DNA of 64,000 nucleotides from Serinus canaria (Eukaryota > Chordata > Aves > Passeriformes > Fringillidae): assembly GCF_022539315.1 (NCBI RefSeq), contig NC_066326.1, positions 6,526,601 through 6,590,600 on the forward strand, in the 5' to 3' direction. Below the pieces are notes generated by a model. The model had not been told where the DNA came from. It saw only the letters and a program-made list of their open reading frames with translations, and did not search any database. Positions 50,101 to 61,089 of this stretch are shown here, one piece after another. Both the position numbers and the translations under genes were made by a program. Position 1 is the first letter of the stretch. Each line of letters begins with the position of its first letter.

Positions 50101-51460
50101 TACCTCCTTTAACCGAATGCCTGTTGGATAAAATAAATGTTAATCTTGACTAATTAGCAAATGGATTCAATGTGGATGTCTCTGTGATCCATTTATGTGC
50201 TTGAAACCCCCATTGATTTCCACTGGAACCATTCAGCAGAGCAGCAAGTGAAAGGTGTGACTGTAGCCGTCGTCTTAGCTTCCTGATACCTTTCCCCTGT
50301 CCTTTGTATGAGAAAGGAGGTCCTGATGGCAGTCAGGTTTGTCCTGTTTCTCACAGGATGCCTTGTGTGGCATCCCACTTAGATGGCTTTGATTAATGTG
50401 CCTGTGACTTTTCAGTGCCTACTGGTCATTCAGGGAACATTCAAACCTCCTGGTTGCAGTCATTCCTGAACTCTCCCACCCAGCCTTGGCTTCTTCCTTT
50501 CGTGAGGGGTTAAATTTACTCAACATAAACATTTTCTGCTCTCCCAGCTTGTCCTTATTTGTTGTTTTCATACTCCCATTTTCTTAAGCACTGCAGGAAC
50601 AGTCCCTTGCTTGAAGAGCTTAGAGCTCATACCTCCAAATATCATCACAGCAGATACTTTCCCTGTGTCTTAGCACTCACTAAAAATCATTGGTAACTGA
50701 ATCTTTAACTACTGCCAAAATATGCAGATACCCTGAGGATCTGACTGCTTCCCCTGACCACCTCCATTAGACCAAGGGATAGCAGAGAGGAAGTGAGAAG
50801 AGCATTCCCTCCTGGAGCTTGAGCACCAGAAATTACTCAGAATAGTCTGGGTCTAAGCCACAGCATATTTTTGCAATTTAGGTCCTGTAGCTTGTCACAT
50901 CAGCAGATTTGTAAGCCTTGTGCTGACTGTAGATGATGATCCAGCTCCTAAAACTGGTGGAAGAGCATAGTTTTTTCTGTGCTATATGCTTACTGCCAAC
51001 TTTGTCGTGCTTCAAGAGAATTTAGCTTAAAGATGTGTCAGGGAAGGACATCAGACAAATACCCATCAGTGGAGGATGGTTGTTTATGCCCACCTAAAAT
51101 TGTTTTTGTCATGTTTTGCCATTTTGTGTAGAACAGCTTATCTCTGGGGCTTCGGGCACTTCAGAAAGTCGAGTATGGCAGGTTTGCCTCAACATAGAGG
51201 AAACAACATTTTGGTCAAAGTCACAGGCAAAATCATAGTTGACATCAAAACTAAACCAAATTTCATGTCCCTTCTGTAAGCACACGGTGCTGCTCACTCA
51301 GGTGGACGTGAAGAGGCTGGAAAAGCACGTACATGCTCTGCTCTGCGTCTTGTGTAGAATGCAAACTATCAAAGTCAGAACTTTTTTCACAGCAGAGACG
51401 TTCAGAGTGCAGCAAGTGTCAAAATCCTTGGCCATGGTTTGGTGCTGGTGCGTGCTGCAG
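47173..51460. other. Long non-coding stretch, nothing recognised
   Basis: Frames of up to 152 codons (47388-47846 plus) contain no recognisable domain and compete with frames on the other strand. No CpG island, RNA gene or transposon tail seen. Confidence 0.5.
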
Positions 51461-51620
51461 ACGCTCGGGAGGGTAAGGCAGCTGTTGGGCTGCAATTGCT
51501 GCTTATTACACTAATTACAATCGTCTCGCTGGTATCTGAGCTCCCCTTCTTCCCCCATCTGTCAGGTTGGCCATCCATGGTTGCTCATCCCTTTGAGGTA
51601 AGTTTGAAGTGCTCATTACC
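51461..51620. promoter_or_regulatory. Candidate regulatory element with homeodomain core
   Basis: GCTTATTACACTAATTACAA at 51501-51520 holds a TAATTA palindrome (51512-51517) flanked by TTACA/TGTAA-type sequence. Nearby CpGs are retained (CAGACGCTCGGGAGG, AATCGTCTCGC). Possible homeodomain-bound enhancer core, inference only. Confidence 0.25.
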
Positions 51621-53239
51621 CCAGAGAGCCTGACGGTGCTCCCGCTCCGCTTCTCTGTACTGACATGAGGGAATGCTCGCAGTTTGTACAGAGAAGGGGT
51701 TTGGGGGTTGGGCTGTTTGCCTTGAGTTAAGGCCATGGAAAGGGGAGGTGTTGCCCTTACTCTGCAACTCCACATTCCTGAAACTCACAGCCGGGTGAGC
51801 CACCCTGGTCTGGAACATGCCAGCTTGTTTGGGATAGAGGGAAGAGAACTTTCTTCTGACTTTTTTTATTTCTTTTTTCCCTGTACCAGTGCAACCAGGC
51901 CAACTACTGGTCAGAGCAGTCCCCTCCAGTCAGGGCATGCTACAGGAAGATTCCCAGCTTTAACCCATCCACAATTTTCCAGAAATAGCTCCAACTCCCT
52001 GCTGCAGGAGCCTGGCTAACCCTGCCTTCAGTCAGCTGCTGAGCTGACCCCAAACTGCTGTTGTTTTGTTGCAAGGAGACACTCTAAGTTAAACACTCAG
52101 CAGAAAGAAAGCCCCACTCCTTGGATGCCCACCTGTTTTTTGTTTCCCTGGGGAGGGGTTATGCCTTGTCACAAGGTGCTGGCTTTGCAGAACAGCCCAA
52201 AGAAGCTCAGCTTCCAAAGAAGCTGGCTGAGCCACAAAACAGTGGGATCACTAAGTCTCCAGCAGCAATAGCTGCTTCTAAAAGGCTTGATGTACTTAGT
52301 CTACTCGTGTTTAGCAAACATCTTCACTTTGCCCTTTGAAGATAATGCTGGATGTTTGACAGAGTTTGGTAGGAGAAAAAAGAGGAAGAAATGCCCTGTT
52401 GTTTTGTCATGTTTAAGGAGCAGTGGCTGGTGGGAGCCATAGCATTCAATAATGCTGGTGTCCCCTGTTAATTGCCAGCAGTTGGGTTTCTCCACCCCTC
52501 CTGGTGCTTGAGCTGTGGGCAGGATGCCCTGGTGGGCTCACATAAGCCTCACAGCTGAGGCTCAGGCTGCTAGAAGGCCAGCAGCAGCCTGGCAGGGTAA
52601 TGTGATCTCTCTGCAAGGATGAGAGATGGCTTACAGGATGGCTTTGAGCCTTCCCTAGGACTGTTTCCAGATGTGTGGCTCTGGTCTGGCACAGTGAAAA
52701 GGGATGCTCTTGTGACACTGCCTGCACTGGACCCATTCAGGGGAGTTGGTACACTGTGGGACCCTGTGGAGGAGGGAGCCAGTGTAGGAATCAGTGGCCA
52801 CATTTCTGGCCAGCCCTCTCGTGATACAGCCTTAATCCCTCCCTGCAGGTGCTGACTCCCACTGATCCCCCTGTTCCCAGAGCAGACTATATAGTTGCAT
52901 TTCCCTATAGATGATGATAAGATAAAAGCCTGGCCGTGTTGTACAAGAAGAGAAGAAGGTTTAGGGGATGACAGGCTGCTGCAGGAGGAAGGGATGCAGG
53001 TTTCCAGCTGCTGCTGAGGCTGCCTTTGATGAGGGCTGTGATTGATGCTGTGTTTGGAGCAGGCAGTGACGCGCTGACCTTTCCCTGACGGGCTGAGCAG
53101 CTCTAATGATCTTGATGGAGCTGGCGATTTGTGTATTGGGTTTGATGTACAAGGCTTGACACGGCATGGAGAGATGGGACTGGAGTATGACTGACAACCC
53201 ATTCCCATTAAGGATGGTAAGGCTGTTCTCTAGTGATTC
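51621..53239. other. Non-coding stretch, nothing recognised
   Basis: Holds the longest frame in the window, 212 codons on the minus strand (52570-53208). It is very Ser/Pro/Gln-rich, overlaps other frames and shows no domain, splice sites or consistent codon usage, so it is not called as a gene. Confidence 0.5.
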
Positions 53240-53790
53240 CTTTCAGTGAGAATGCTTTGACGAATTATATTGTAGCAGAGAAGTTTTGCTGTTAAATACT
53301 GTCCTTTTAATAGCTTCAAAGCAGTTAAAAACAGATGAGAATGAAGTAACTTGCAGGCCAGAAGGCTTATCACTAAAAAGGCTGTCCAAATTACATACTT
53401 AATTAATATTTAGTGAGTTATTTTTACTCTGACTTTAATGTTGAGTCCTGAGGCAGATAAAACAATGCAGTGGCTTGCATCTGGGATTCTCTTTTCCTGT
53501 AATTCAGCTGTATAAAATTTCAAACCCTGGACTTCTTGCAGGCAACATTAAAACCTTTTAATTTCCATGAGTTGAGCTGTGTATAAATCACACCCTGGTT
53601 GGCACATCTCGTGGGTGCTTGTGGCAAGAGTAATGAATTTCATGGTTTGTTATGAGCTACTAAAACCAACAGAAACACAGAAAGCCTGTTGTAATCTCAG
53701 CATATCATTCAAGGAAGCAATTTATTCCTAAGTATGAACAAATGTCAAGCCACGATAACAAGTTGTTATTACTAATTAAAACAAAGGGAA
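53240..53790. promoter_or_regulatory. Candidate conserved non-coding block
   Basis: About 550 bp of AT-rich but complex sequence with the palindrome TTAATTAA at 53399-53406, a GTTGTTATTACTAATTAAAA segment near 53762-53781 and isolated CpGs. It lacks simple repeats and recognised transposons. The overall texture matches long conserved blocks next to developmental genes; no alignment was possible. Confidence 0.3.
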
Positions 53791-54990
53791 GAATAGCAAA
53801 CATCTCCTGTCATGTGTGTGCAGTTGCCAGGCTGTCTGGAGGATACTGGAGCTCTATCTAGCTTCAACCAGTGGGACAGCCAGGCTGGGAACCTTGCCAT
53901 TGCCTAAGACAGGACAACCCTCTCTGTGCATTCCAGGAAGGGCACTGGGCCATGATGCTAAGAGGGCTGGGGCTGAGAAACCACCCAAGCTTAAATAGAG
54001 ATGCCACTTTCCAGAATTTTATTATTTTCTGTGTTTTGAAGGGTTATTTTTAAATCAAGGTTGGCTTGATTGTAGTAGTCTTATGGAATTTGGGGGGCAC
54101 TGAAACAGCACATGCTAGTCCAACTCCTGGCACTAGCTGGTTTTCTATCATCCAGGGCAACTTCTTGTTCTCAGGTGTGAAATAAAAACCCATTTGGGCA
54201 CCTTTCTTCTCATTGCTCTGTTGGGACGTGAGGAGCCAGGTGCATTCCTGACCATGTCTGATCTCCCTCTACTTGCAGATACACTGGGAAATTTAAGTCT
54301 TGAAGACATTGCAAAAGCCCCTTCTTGTTCATGACCCAGTGTGCACGATTCCCCCCCGACATCATATGAGAGAATTGACTGGATCCAAAAACGTGCTGGA
54401 TTTGCCACCTCCCTGTGCATTTAACACAGTTGGGGTGCAAGCAGCAAGCTCTGTGTCTCCTGGGTGGGAATAGCAGCATGGCCATCTCAGACCTTTTCTG
54501 GTGTCCGGGGACAGAGGTTTGCGCAGCCCTGCAGGACCTGACTGGGAGCAGGCGCTCATGTGGTGCCAGCCAAAGGGAGGGAAGCACCAAAATCCTGCTG
54601 GCACCCAGGGGAGATGTGTACAGTGTGGTTTAAGGAGGTAAAAACCAGGCTTGTGTCACTTGTCCAGGACTGGGCTGGCTCAAGACTGGCCTCTGAGCAT
54701 GGAGATGGTGAATTCCTCTGGTCCTGAAGAATGCACAGCTTTGGTAGTGGGGCCAGGCAGTGCATGACTAGTGCAGAGGAGAGCTCAGTGACTTAAGGCA
54801 AGAAATCCTCAGCACGTAACCACTGACCCAAAACACCCTGTTAGACAGGTTTGAAGCCAAAAAATAAAATAAAAATCATCTGATGTGACAGCGACCCTGA
54901 CAGTGTCAGGCAGTGAGAAGGGTGGCAGCGAGGGAGTCCTGAGCTGCTGCCAAGGCACACGTCAGTGCAGGCTTGCAGGGTTAGTTGGTT
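53791..54990. other. Non-coding stretch, nothing recognised
   Basis: Overlapping frames near 54148-54633 on both strands (up to 126 codons) have no family features. A 7-C run lies at about 54352-54358. Confidence 0.5.
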
Positions 54991-54999
54991 ATCCTGAAA

Positions 55000-55460
55000 A
55001 TACATCTTATATTTTGTGTAAATGGAAAATTAATTTGTTGCTGATCAAAGGTTTAGATCTTTGGACAACATACCACCAGATAAGCTGAAGATTTATGCAT
55101 TTCCTTTGTAACGTATTTTCAGTGAACATTTTATTGTCTGTGGAAAGGCCCCAAGAAAAAGATATGATTACAGAAATAGCTGTGTTGAGTTTATTTAGCT
55201 TGAATTACGATAGACTGCTTTAATGAGGCTTTTGTAGACATCATTAAAGGACACAATTAAAGTCTTCAGATGAGAAGCCTATCAGGCTAGCAAAGTGGAG
55301 AAAACCACGGGAGCATCTGGATTGTTCACATTCAGTTACAAATTTGATTTCAGCATATAAAAGTAAAAAACATATTAGTGCCGAGTGGAAGCTGGAGGCT
55401 ATGAAAGCCTTATTGTGTTAAGCTCTCTAAAGCTTCTTACATTAAGGTGATTAAAAAAAA
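55000..55460. promoter_or_regulatory. Candidate conserved non-coding block (best of this class)
   Basis: About 460 bp of uniformly AT-rich, non-repetitive sequence packed with recognisable site types. ATCAAAG at 55044-55050 matches TCF/LEF, TTATGCATTT near 55092-55101 is octamer-like, and GAATTACGATAG and AAAGGACACAATTAAAG follow. Isolated CpGs (GTAACG, TACGATAG, CCACGG, TGCCGAG) are kept although they normally decay. No frame longer than about 60 codons crosses it, so if constrained it is non-coding. Confidence 0.35.
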
Positions 55461-55737
55461 AGAGAGAGAGGAAGAGATAGTGATTGATGAAACCCTGTTG
55501 TTGGTGTGCTCTGTGTGTCACACCAGGGCGTGTAGTGCTGGAGTAGGGATAATCAGTGGGTGAGGATTTTTTTGGGGTACCCTGCCACTGGGGGGATTGG
55601 GGTACCAGGCAGTGATGCTCAGGAGCATCAGCACGGTGTGCTGATCATCCCTGCATTTGTGTGGTTAAGTGCTGCCAGAGGACATGGACAGCACAGTGTG
55701 AGCTCATGGCCACACCTCACTGTCCAGCTCTGGCTGT
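55461..55737. other. Non-coding stretch
   Basis: A short purine run (AAAAAAAAAGAGAGAGAGG near 55453-55471) and moderate-GC sequence. No gene recognised. Confidence 0.4.
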
Positions 55738-55751
55738 GCACCAGAGGGTGC
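55738..55751 (+). promoter_or_regulatory. Candidate CTCF site
   Basis: GCACCAGAGGGTGC matches the CTCF core CCACCAGAGGGCGC with two differences. Forward orientation, like the other candidates in this window. Confidence 0.35.
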
Positions 55752-57335
55752 CAGCCAGGGTCAGGCCTGTCTCTCTGGGTGAGTGGGTAGGAAACACAGA
55801 AAATTGTCTCCAGAATCAGCTGCAGTGTGTATGGGCTGTACCTCCCCTTCTGTGTTAGCTACTGCTGGGCTCAATGGGGTTTTAAAAACTAAATTCCTCC
55901 TTGCAGACTGACAGCACAGATCCTTACCCATGGCTCTGCCAAAAATGAGTGGAAGGCAGCAGTGGTGACAGCCGGAGGACTGGGGCTGTTGTGGTTGGTC
56001 TCAGGCAGCAGCCGCAGGAAGGTACAAATGGCAACCCTGAGGAAAAGTGGAGGAGGCCAAGTTTGGGGATTAATGATCTGTGTCTGATGTTGGTCTCTCT
56101 GCCTCTCTGTCTATTTCATTTTTATTTGAGATAAGGCATCCCTGATTCTAGCATTGGGAGCCGTGAGGAAGCATTTGCTGCCTTGCTCAAAAAGAATAAA
56201 GAAAATACAAAGCTCATCTGCATTTGAAGTCCTGACCTGTATTTCATGACTCAGATTCTCCTAGGAGTTTTCCCCATACCTTGAGCACATGCTTGTGTGT
56301 CTCCTGAAGAGCCAGGTGTTCGGCTGGGCAGAGTGGGGCTGTACCCTGCCACAGAGGGTCATTTCCCTTCCCTGTCCCTAACAGCTTTTTGCAGTCAACT
56401 TGCCTTTCCCATCCAGTGTTTGCAAAGCTGTGCCCTCTCCAGCCTGTTGTTCAGCTGCTTATCACTGCCTTGTGCCCAGAGATCACACTGGGCTCATCCT
56501 GTGCTGGCACTGGGCTGGGAGCACTGGCTCTGCCAGCGGGGATTGCTCTGCAAATTACAGGCTGAGTGTGGGAACAGTGCAGGAAAAAACCACTGTAGTG
56601 TCCAATCCTGCATTTCTGTGGTCAGAAAGAGCAATGGGAAAGTAATCTATTATTCTGCCTGTGGCTGTGAGCCAGGATGGGCTCAGTGGTGGTGGGGACC
56701 TGCAGGCCCCCTGGTCCAGGACAGGCTGGTGGTGTGTGACACAGTCTGTGTCCCTGTGGGCAGCATTTTGGGGTGGCAGAGTCTGAAGCCTCTTGTGGCA
56801 TCCCAGTGTGGTGCAGTGCCCTGGTATGCTGCAGCAGAGGATGCTCACTAAATAATTCAGAAAGGCCACTTGGTCTGACATTCATCAGGTTAGTAGCTCA
56901 GTGACCTTGAGGGCACCAGTCTGCTGTTGCTGTGTGTGGCTCTGCTGTGCAGCCCATTGTCGTCAGGAGAGTCAACATTGTCACGTGGAGCTCTATTGAT
57001 TGACAGACAATCAATACATCAAGGTGATAAAACACAGCATTTATGAAACATGTGCTCTGCAATGATTTGTTAAATTAGCCATGGGTCTGCGGTTGTGCAA
57101 ATGGCAGAAAGTTTAGAGTTGACTGGGTTGGGCTCCTTGTTATTAAAACTAGCAACAAAGGGAAGAAAAATGGTGATACATTTACAGGCAGAGCTGTCTG
57201 TCTCACACCTCTGCATTGAAGCAGGGGCTTCCTGCTCTTGATCTTTCTTTATTTTAGTAGCTTTTTACTTCTGGTCGTTTGCTTCATTGCTGGCAGTTGT
57301 CAGCCTCCATCCTTGTAATGGTGCAAGTCCTTCAC
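55752..57335. other. Non-coding stretch, nothing recognised
   Basis: A 184-codon plus-strand frame at 56297-56851 overlaps minus-strand frames of similar size and has no domain. No repeats recognised. Confidence 0.5.
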
Positions 57336-57581
57336 CTAACCTTTGATAATGTGCCCCACCAGCTCAGTATTCTCCTTGCTGCCTAATGAAACACCCATTT
57401 CACCTGCATAATGTGCAGAATCCGTCAAGAAATCTTGTGTGCCTTCTGGAGTTATTCCAACACATGACCTTTTCACAAGCCTCACAGTAGGTAACGGTAA
57501 TATGGAGCAATTGCCAGCAAACCGGCAGCTTTCAAAGCAGGAAGGCTCATTTCCATTTCCCTGAGACAGTTGTGTGTCCAA
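57336..57581 (-). other. Short protein-like open frame, unidentified
   Basis: An 81-codon minus-strand frame. Its last ~50 residues (from about 57485 leftward) have a balanced, charged composition rather than the Ser/Pro/Cys/Trp-rich look of the chance frames here, for example GITPEGTQDFLTDSAHYAGE followed by MGVSLGSKENTELVGHIIKG. On that strand the stretch ends in AAAG|GTTAGG, a weak donor-like sequence coinciding with the stop. A convincing acceptor is not visible. It could be an internal exon, a decayed retrocopy or retroelement fragment, or chance. I do not recognise the family. Confidence 0.15.
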
Positions 57582-58762
57582 ACCTTACACAGCTTCTGAT
57601 CTGATTTCTTGTCTCAGAAGAGGCTGTTCGTTGGATTTTGTGGATATTTAGATTTGCAAGTATTGGAACAAGAGGTCTGTCAGGAGCTATGACAATCAGA
57701 GATGCTGCTTGGAGACACAAAGCTCTTCTGCTCACAGCTAGCCCTGCAGCTCAAGTGTTACAGACATTGGTCTTTTACTGATCTTTTGCTTCAGTTTGTG
57801 ATTCTCACACCCATTTTATCTTTGTGGATGAACTTAGACTGAAATGTTTGCAGTTCCTGGCATGATCCCTTTGTGCAGATGATCAGTTGGCCAAGAAAGC
57901 CAAGCAGAACTCATCTTTAGGGTGGTTGGTTATGTGGGGGGATGACACTGCCACATGCCCTGGGGTGGGATCATGTCAGGCTGGTGCAGGGTGATTGAAG
58001 CTGCTGTAGATGGTGGCACAGAGGGTGTTGTACAAGAAGTGTGGGGTTGAACACTCGTGCCATGCCAACATTTCCTGAGGGTGAGGCTGGCTGGTGGAGA
58101 CCCTTGGAGTACGCATAGAGATTTTGCTCCAAAGTGTTTGTAGCTAAAGGGCCTTCCCTCATGGAAAGTTAATGCTGATAAAGTCAGACATTTTTACTTG
58201 TTTTGGGTGAAAATGAGTGTCCACAGGACATGTCCTATGGAGCAGGACGTGTTCCTTGGGCTGTTTGTAGCCCCGAGTCACTGCTGCCTGCTTTGAGGGA
58301 TATGTTTCCAAGGAGGACATGTAATTTCTGCACTACAGCATTTCTGCTCAACATTCTCATTTTATAAGCAGGCTTCTTTGTTTGCTTCTGCCCAATTCAG
58401 TTTTGTCTCATTCCCTTTGTGTTGTAATTAACATGTTCTGAGTGTAAGAGGAAAAGTAAATCATCTTGGGGCCATGGCACAATAACCACAGAGAGGCAAG
58501 ATTGACAGCCTGCCTGCAGCACTGATCCAGGCTGGAACGGGCAAAATGGGCCAGTCTAGGTAGCTGAAGGATCAGGGAAGATTTTTCCTACAAGATCTGT
58601 TGCTCTTTGTAGTTGGAGGAATTGAAGGAGACCCTCCTCAGCACTTCAGCCATCTCTAGCAGAAGCCCCTGCTCTGTGAAAGGAAGGTCTGATCTGGCTG
58701 GATGCACTTAAAGTCAGTGCTCTACTCTTGAACTTGCTGCTCATACTTAATATAAATGAAAG
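57582..58762. other. Non-coding stretch, nothing recognised
   Basis: Mixed composition, short frames only, no repeats recognised. Confidence 0.5.
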
Positions 58763-58778
58763 AAAAAAAAAAAAAAAA
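58763..58778. repeat. Poly(A) tract, 16 A
   Basis: Sixteen uninterrupted A followed by GAAGAGAG. No retroelement body is recognisable on its left, so it is treated as a homopolymer. Confidence 0.9.
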
Positions 58779-59454
58779 GAAGAGAGTTCAGATCACTGCA
58801 CATTCTTGGTTTGTCCCACTTGGCTGAGTAAGTTGGGGAGGCTCTTAGAGCTGGGCTGGTTTGTCCCAGCTGCAAATCTCATCCTTGAGATTTTGAGTGT
58901 AATTCCATGCAATTAAACCTAATTTATGAGCCTTAATAATAACAATTTAAGGCATTTGAGGCTGCAGAAAGACTCACAGCTGTAGTTTCTGCATCTTTCT
59001 GTGTTCTGTAAACATAGCTAATATTGCCAAAATCAAGGGCTCTGAAATCTGGAGTCAGGCACCAAAAGTCAGGAGCATGAAACAGAATGTTAAGGAAACT
59101 TCCCAGTCTGACCATTCACGAGACTGTCTGGCAGTCACACTCCCAAGGCCAGAGACTTTGATTTCTGGTACTGAAATCCCTTCATGGGAGCAGCTCCAGT
59201 GAGCCTAGAGCTCCTCTTGGCTTCCCCACTCACAGCCAGACCAGGTTTCCTCACTGGTTCAGCCCCAGGTTTCCCATAGCAGTCTCAGGTGTCCTGTTCC
59301 ATAAAGCCATTTATTTCCAGAGCAGCAACAGACCTAGCCAAAGCTGGTGCCTCTGAGAACCCTCCAAGAAAGGAACTCCTGGGCTTTTATCCTCTCCCAG
59401 TCTAGCCCTTCCCCCCAGTCATTTTCTGGCTCCTGCTCTCCTTTTCCTGTCCAT
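58779..59454. other. Non-coding stretch
   Basis: No gene recognised. The pyrimidine-rich sequence from about 59200 may belong to the same unclassified repeat as the duplication that follows. Confidence 0.4.
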
Positions 59455-59613
59455 CCACCTCACTAGCATCACTGGTCTTCAACTCCTTTTTTTATCCAAA
59501 AGGTCGGCAATTCCCAGTTCCTGCAATGTCTCTCAGTGTTTATTCACCTGGCTGGCATCCCCCATCTTCATGTCCTTTGTTATCCCAAAGGTTGGCAGTT
59601 CATGGCCTCTTGT
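59455..59613. repeat. Diverged tandem duplication, ~89-bp period
   Basis: Two copies about 88-89 bp apart share an ordered set of words. CTAGCATC (59463) pairs with CTGGCATC (59552), TTCAACTCCTTTTTTTATCC with TTCATGTCCTTTGTTATCC, and AAAGGTCGGCAATTCCCAG (59500) with AAAGGTTGGCAGTTCATGG (59588). Divergence is high, so the duplication is old. It may be a decayed minisatellite or part of an unclassified dispersed repeat. Confidence 0.7.
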
Positions 59614-60239
59614 CTCGGGGTCCCACCCACAGTTTAAAGTGCATTTCTATCTCCATCTCAGTCTGCAGTTTGCGAGCCCAGCTACCTGGACCAGGTGTAT
59701 TGCTCAACAAGAAGTGTGATGTGTTGGGAAAGTTTTATTTGCTGTCTGTGGGGGTTTTTTGAGTCCACAGAAACGAGTTTTTTTTAATTTCATGCACTTT
59801 TTTGCAAATGCTAAAAACTGAGAAGTTCACTGTCCTCCAGATGACTCGAATTATTCATGACCACCCAATTCCCAAACAACGGAATTAAACAGCAGCAGAA
59901 GAGATTTGGCAGCATAGCTCCTTCTCTGCGTTTCCTATTCCAAGGGGAAGGAAGCACAGGGGGAAGAGGCTTAGCATCCCCGTTGAGGTGCTCTATTCCT
60001 GGGGCTCGCAGTGCTCACCTGAGACACACATAAAAACGTGTGAACCGTTCATCTGTCCTGGCCGTGTGGGAGAAAATGTATTAAAATATGCAGTGACCGA
60101 AATGCCACGCTAAGAACTTGTATTCCCCAGAATATTTAGCCCTGCTGGTCACAAACACGCTGCGTCTAAAAGCCAGTAGGGAATCAAACTAGTGTAGAAG
60201 ATAATTGAGAGGGCATTGAAAGCCAGGAGAAAAACGAAG
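59614..60239. other. Non-coding stretch upstream of the CpG island
   Basis: AT-rich between 59760 and 59900, then increasing CpG (AAAAACGAAGCGTTGCTCGG near 60230-60249) as the island begins. No gene recognised. Confidence 0.45.
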
Positions 60240-60576
60240 CGTTGCTCGGAGGCAGCGGATCATTGCGTTAATCGCCCGCGTACCTAAGCAGCGGTACCTG
60301 AAGTTTGACAGCAAGTTGAGGTTCGGTCAGCATCAAATAAGAAGGGAAGGATAATTAATGTCTTCACACCGTTCAGTTTAGGCTGCTGGTGCGCAGCCAA
60401 CTCTAAGAAACACGCGAGCGAGCGAGGAGGATTTTTCCCCCCTCTCCCATTGCCCAAGCAGCCTGCAGGATGTATTGATTTGGGAGAGAGGGCTGATTTC
60501 CATGTAAATAAAGGGGCGGGTGGCCGGGCCGTGGCGGCGGTCCGGGTGGGATGCGGTGACTTTGGCTTGCTGACAT

Positions 60577-60611
60577 CATTGCTCATTAACATGCAGGAGA
60601 GGAGAGCAATG
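60577..60611. promoter_or_regulatory. 8-bp inverted repeat in the promoter
   Basis: CATTGCTC (60577-60584) and GAGCAATG (60604-60611) are exact reverse complements separated by 19 bases containing ATTAACATGCAGG. The left arm overlaps the CREB/ATF-like octamer by two bases. Two copies of the same site in opposite orientation suggest a paired factor-binding site, and if transcribed they could form a small hairpin. Confidence 0.5.
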
Positions 60612-61089
60612 CAACAGCAGAGCCCCGCGCCTCTCCCGCGCCGCCAATTATTCTCCATGGGCTGCATCGCTCCTCGTTAATGCCTGGCGCTCGGCGAGCA
60701 AATTGGACATCCTCTCGCCACCTCCGAGGGTCACTCAGTGAAAGGCAGGCTGGAGGGGGGAGCTGCTGGATCCCTTCGGATTGGGAGCAGAGAGGGAGGG
60801 ACCCTCCGGAGCCGGATTTCAAAGCGAGGCAATTGAGGCGAAAGCTGCAGACGCGGGGCAGGAAAGGCAGGATTTTCCAGGGCAGGTTTCCTTCGGGAAC
60901 GCACCGCGCTCGGTGCGTGCCTGCTCGGAAAAGCTTCCACAGAGCCCCGGAGCCGGAGCGAGGGATGCTTTATGGCACTGCGGGGCTCCAGCTGGTCCTG
61001 CGAGCAGCCCGCAGGCACCGGGCACAGCTAGGACAGCTGGGCAGCTCGTAGATCCTTCCCTCCTGCGCTGTCATCGCCAGCGGGAACAG
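60600..61089 (+). other. Predicted 5' non-coding first exon
   Basis: Inferred exon running from an unfixed TSS to 61089, where GGGAACAG|GTAAGG matches the vertebrate donor consensus at nearly all positions (GT at 61090-61091). It contains several upstream ATGs, for example CCATGG at 60657 with a 7-codon frame, and a 123-codon frame at 60680-61051 that closes before the donor. Its predicted product is Arg/Gly/Pro-rich with no domain and a weak start context, so I treat the exon as untranslated leader. The start coordinate is approximate. The gene cannot be named. Confidence 0.5.

Noticed and set aside
52570..53208. 212-codon minus-strand frame
   Set aside because: Longest frame in the window but Ser/Pro/Gln-rich, with no domain, no splice context and competing frames on both strands. 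Frames of this size occur by chance in 64 kb of moderate-GC DNA.
56297..56851. 184-codon plus-strand frame
   Set aside because: Mirrored by minus-strand frames of similar length, Cys/Trp/Ser-rich, no domain.
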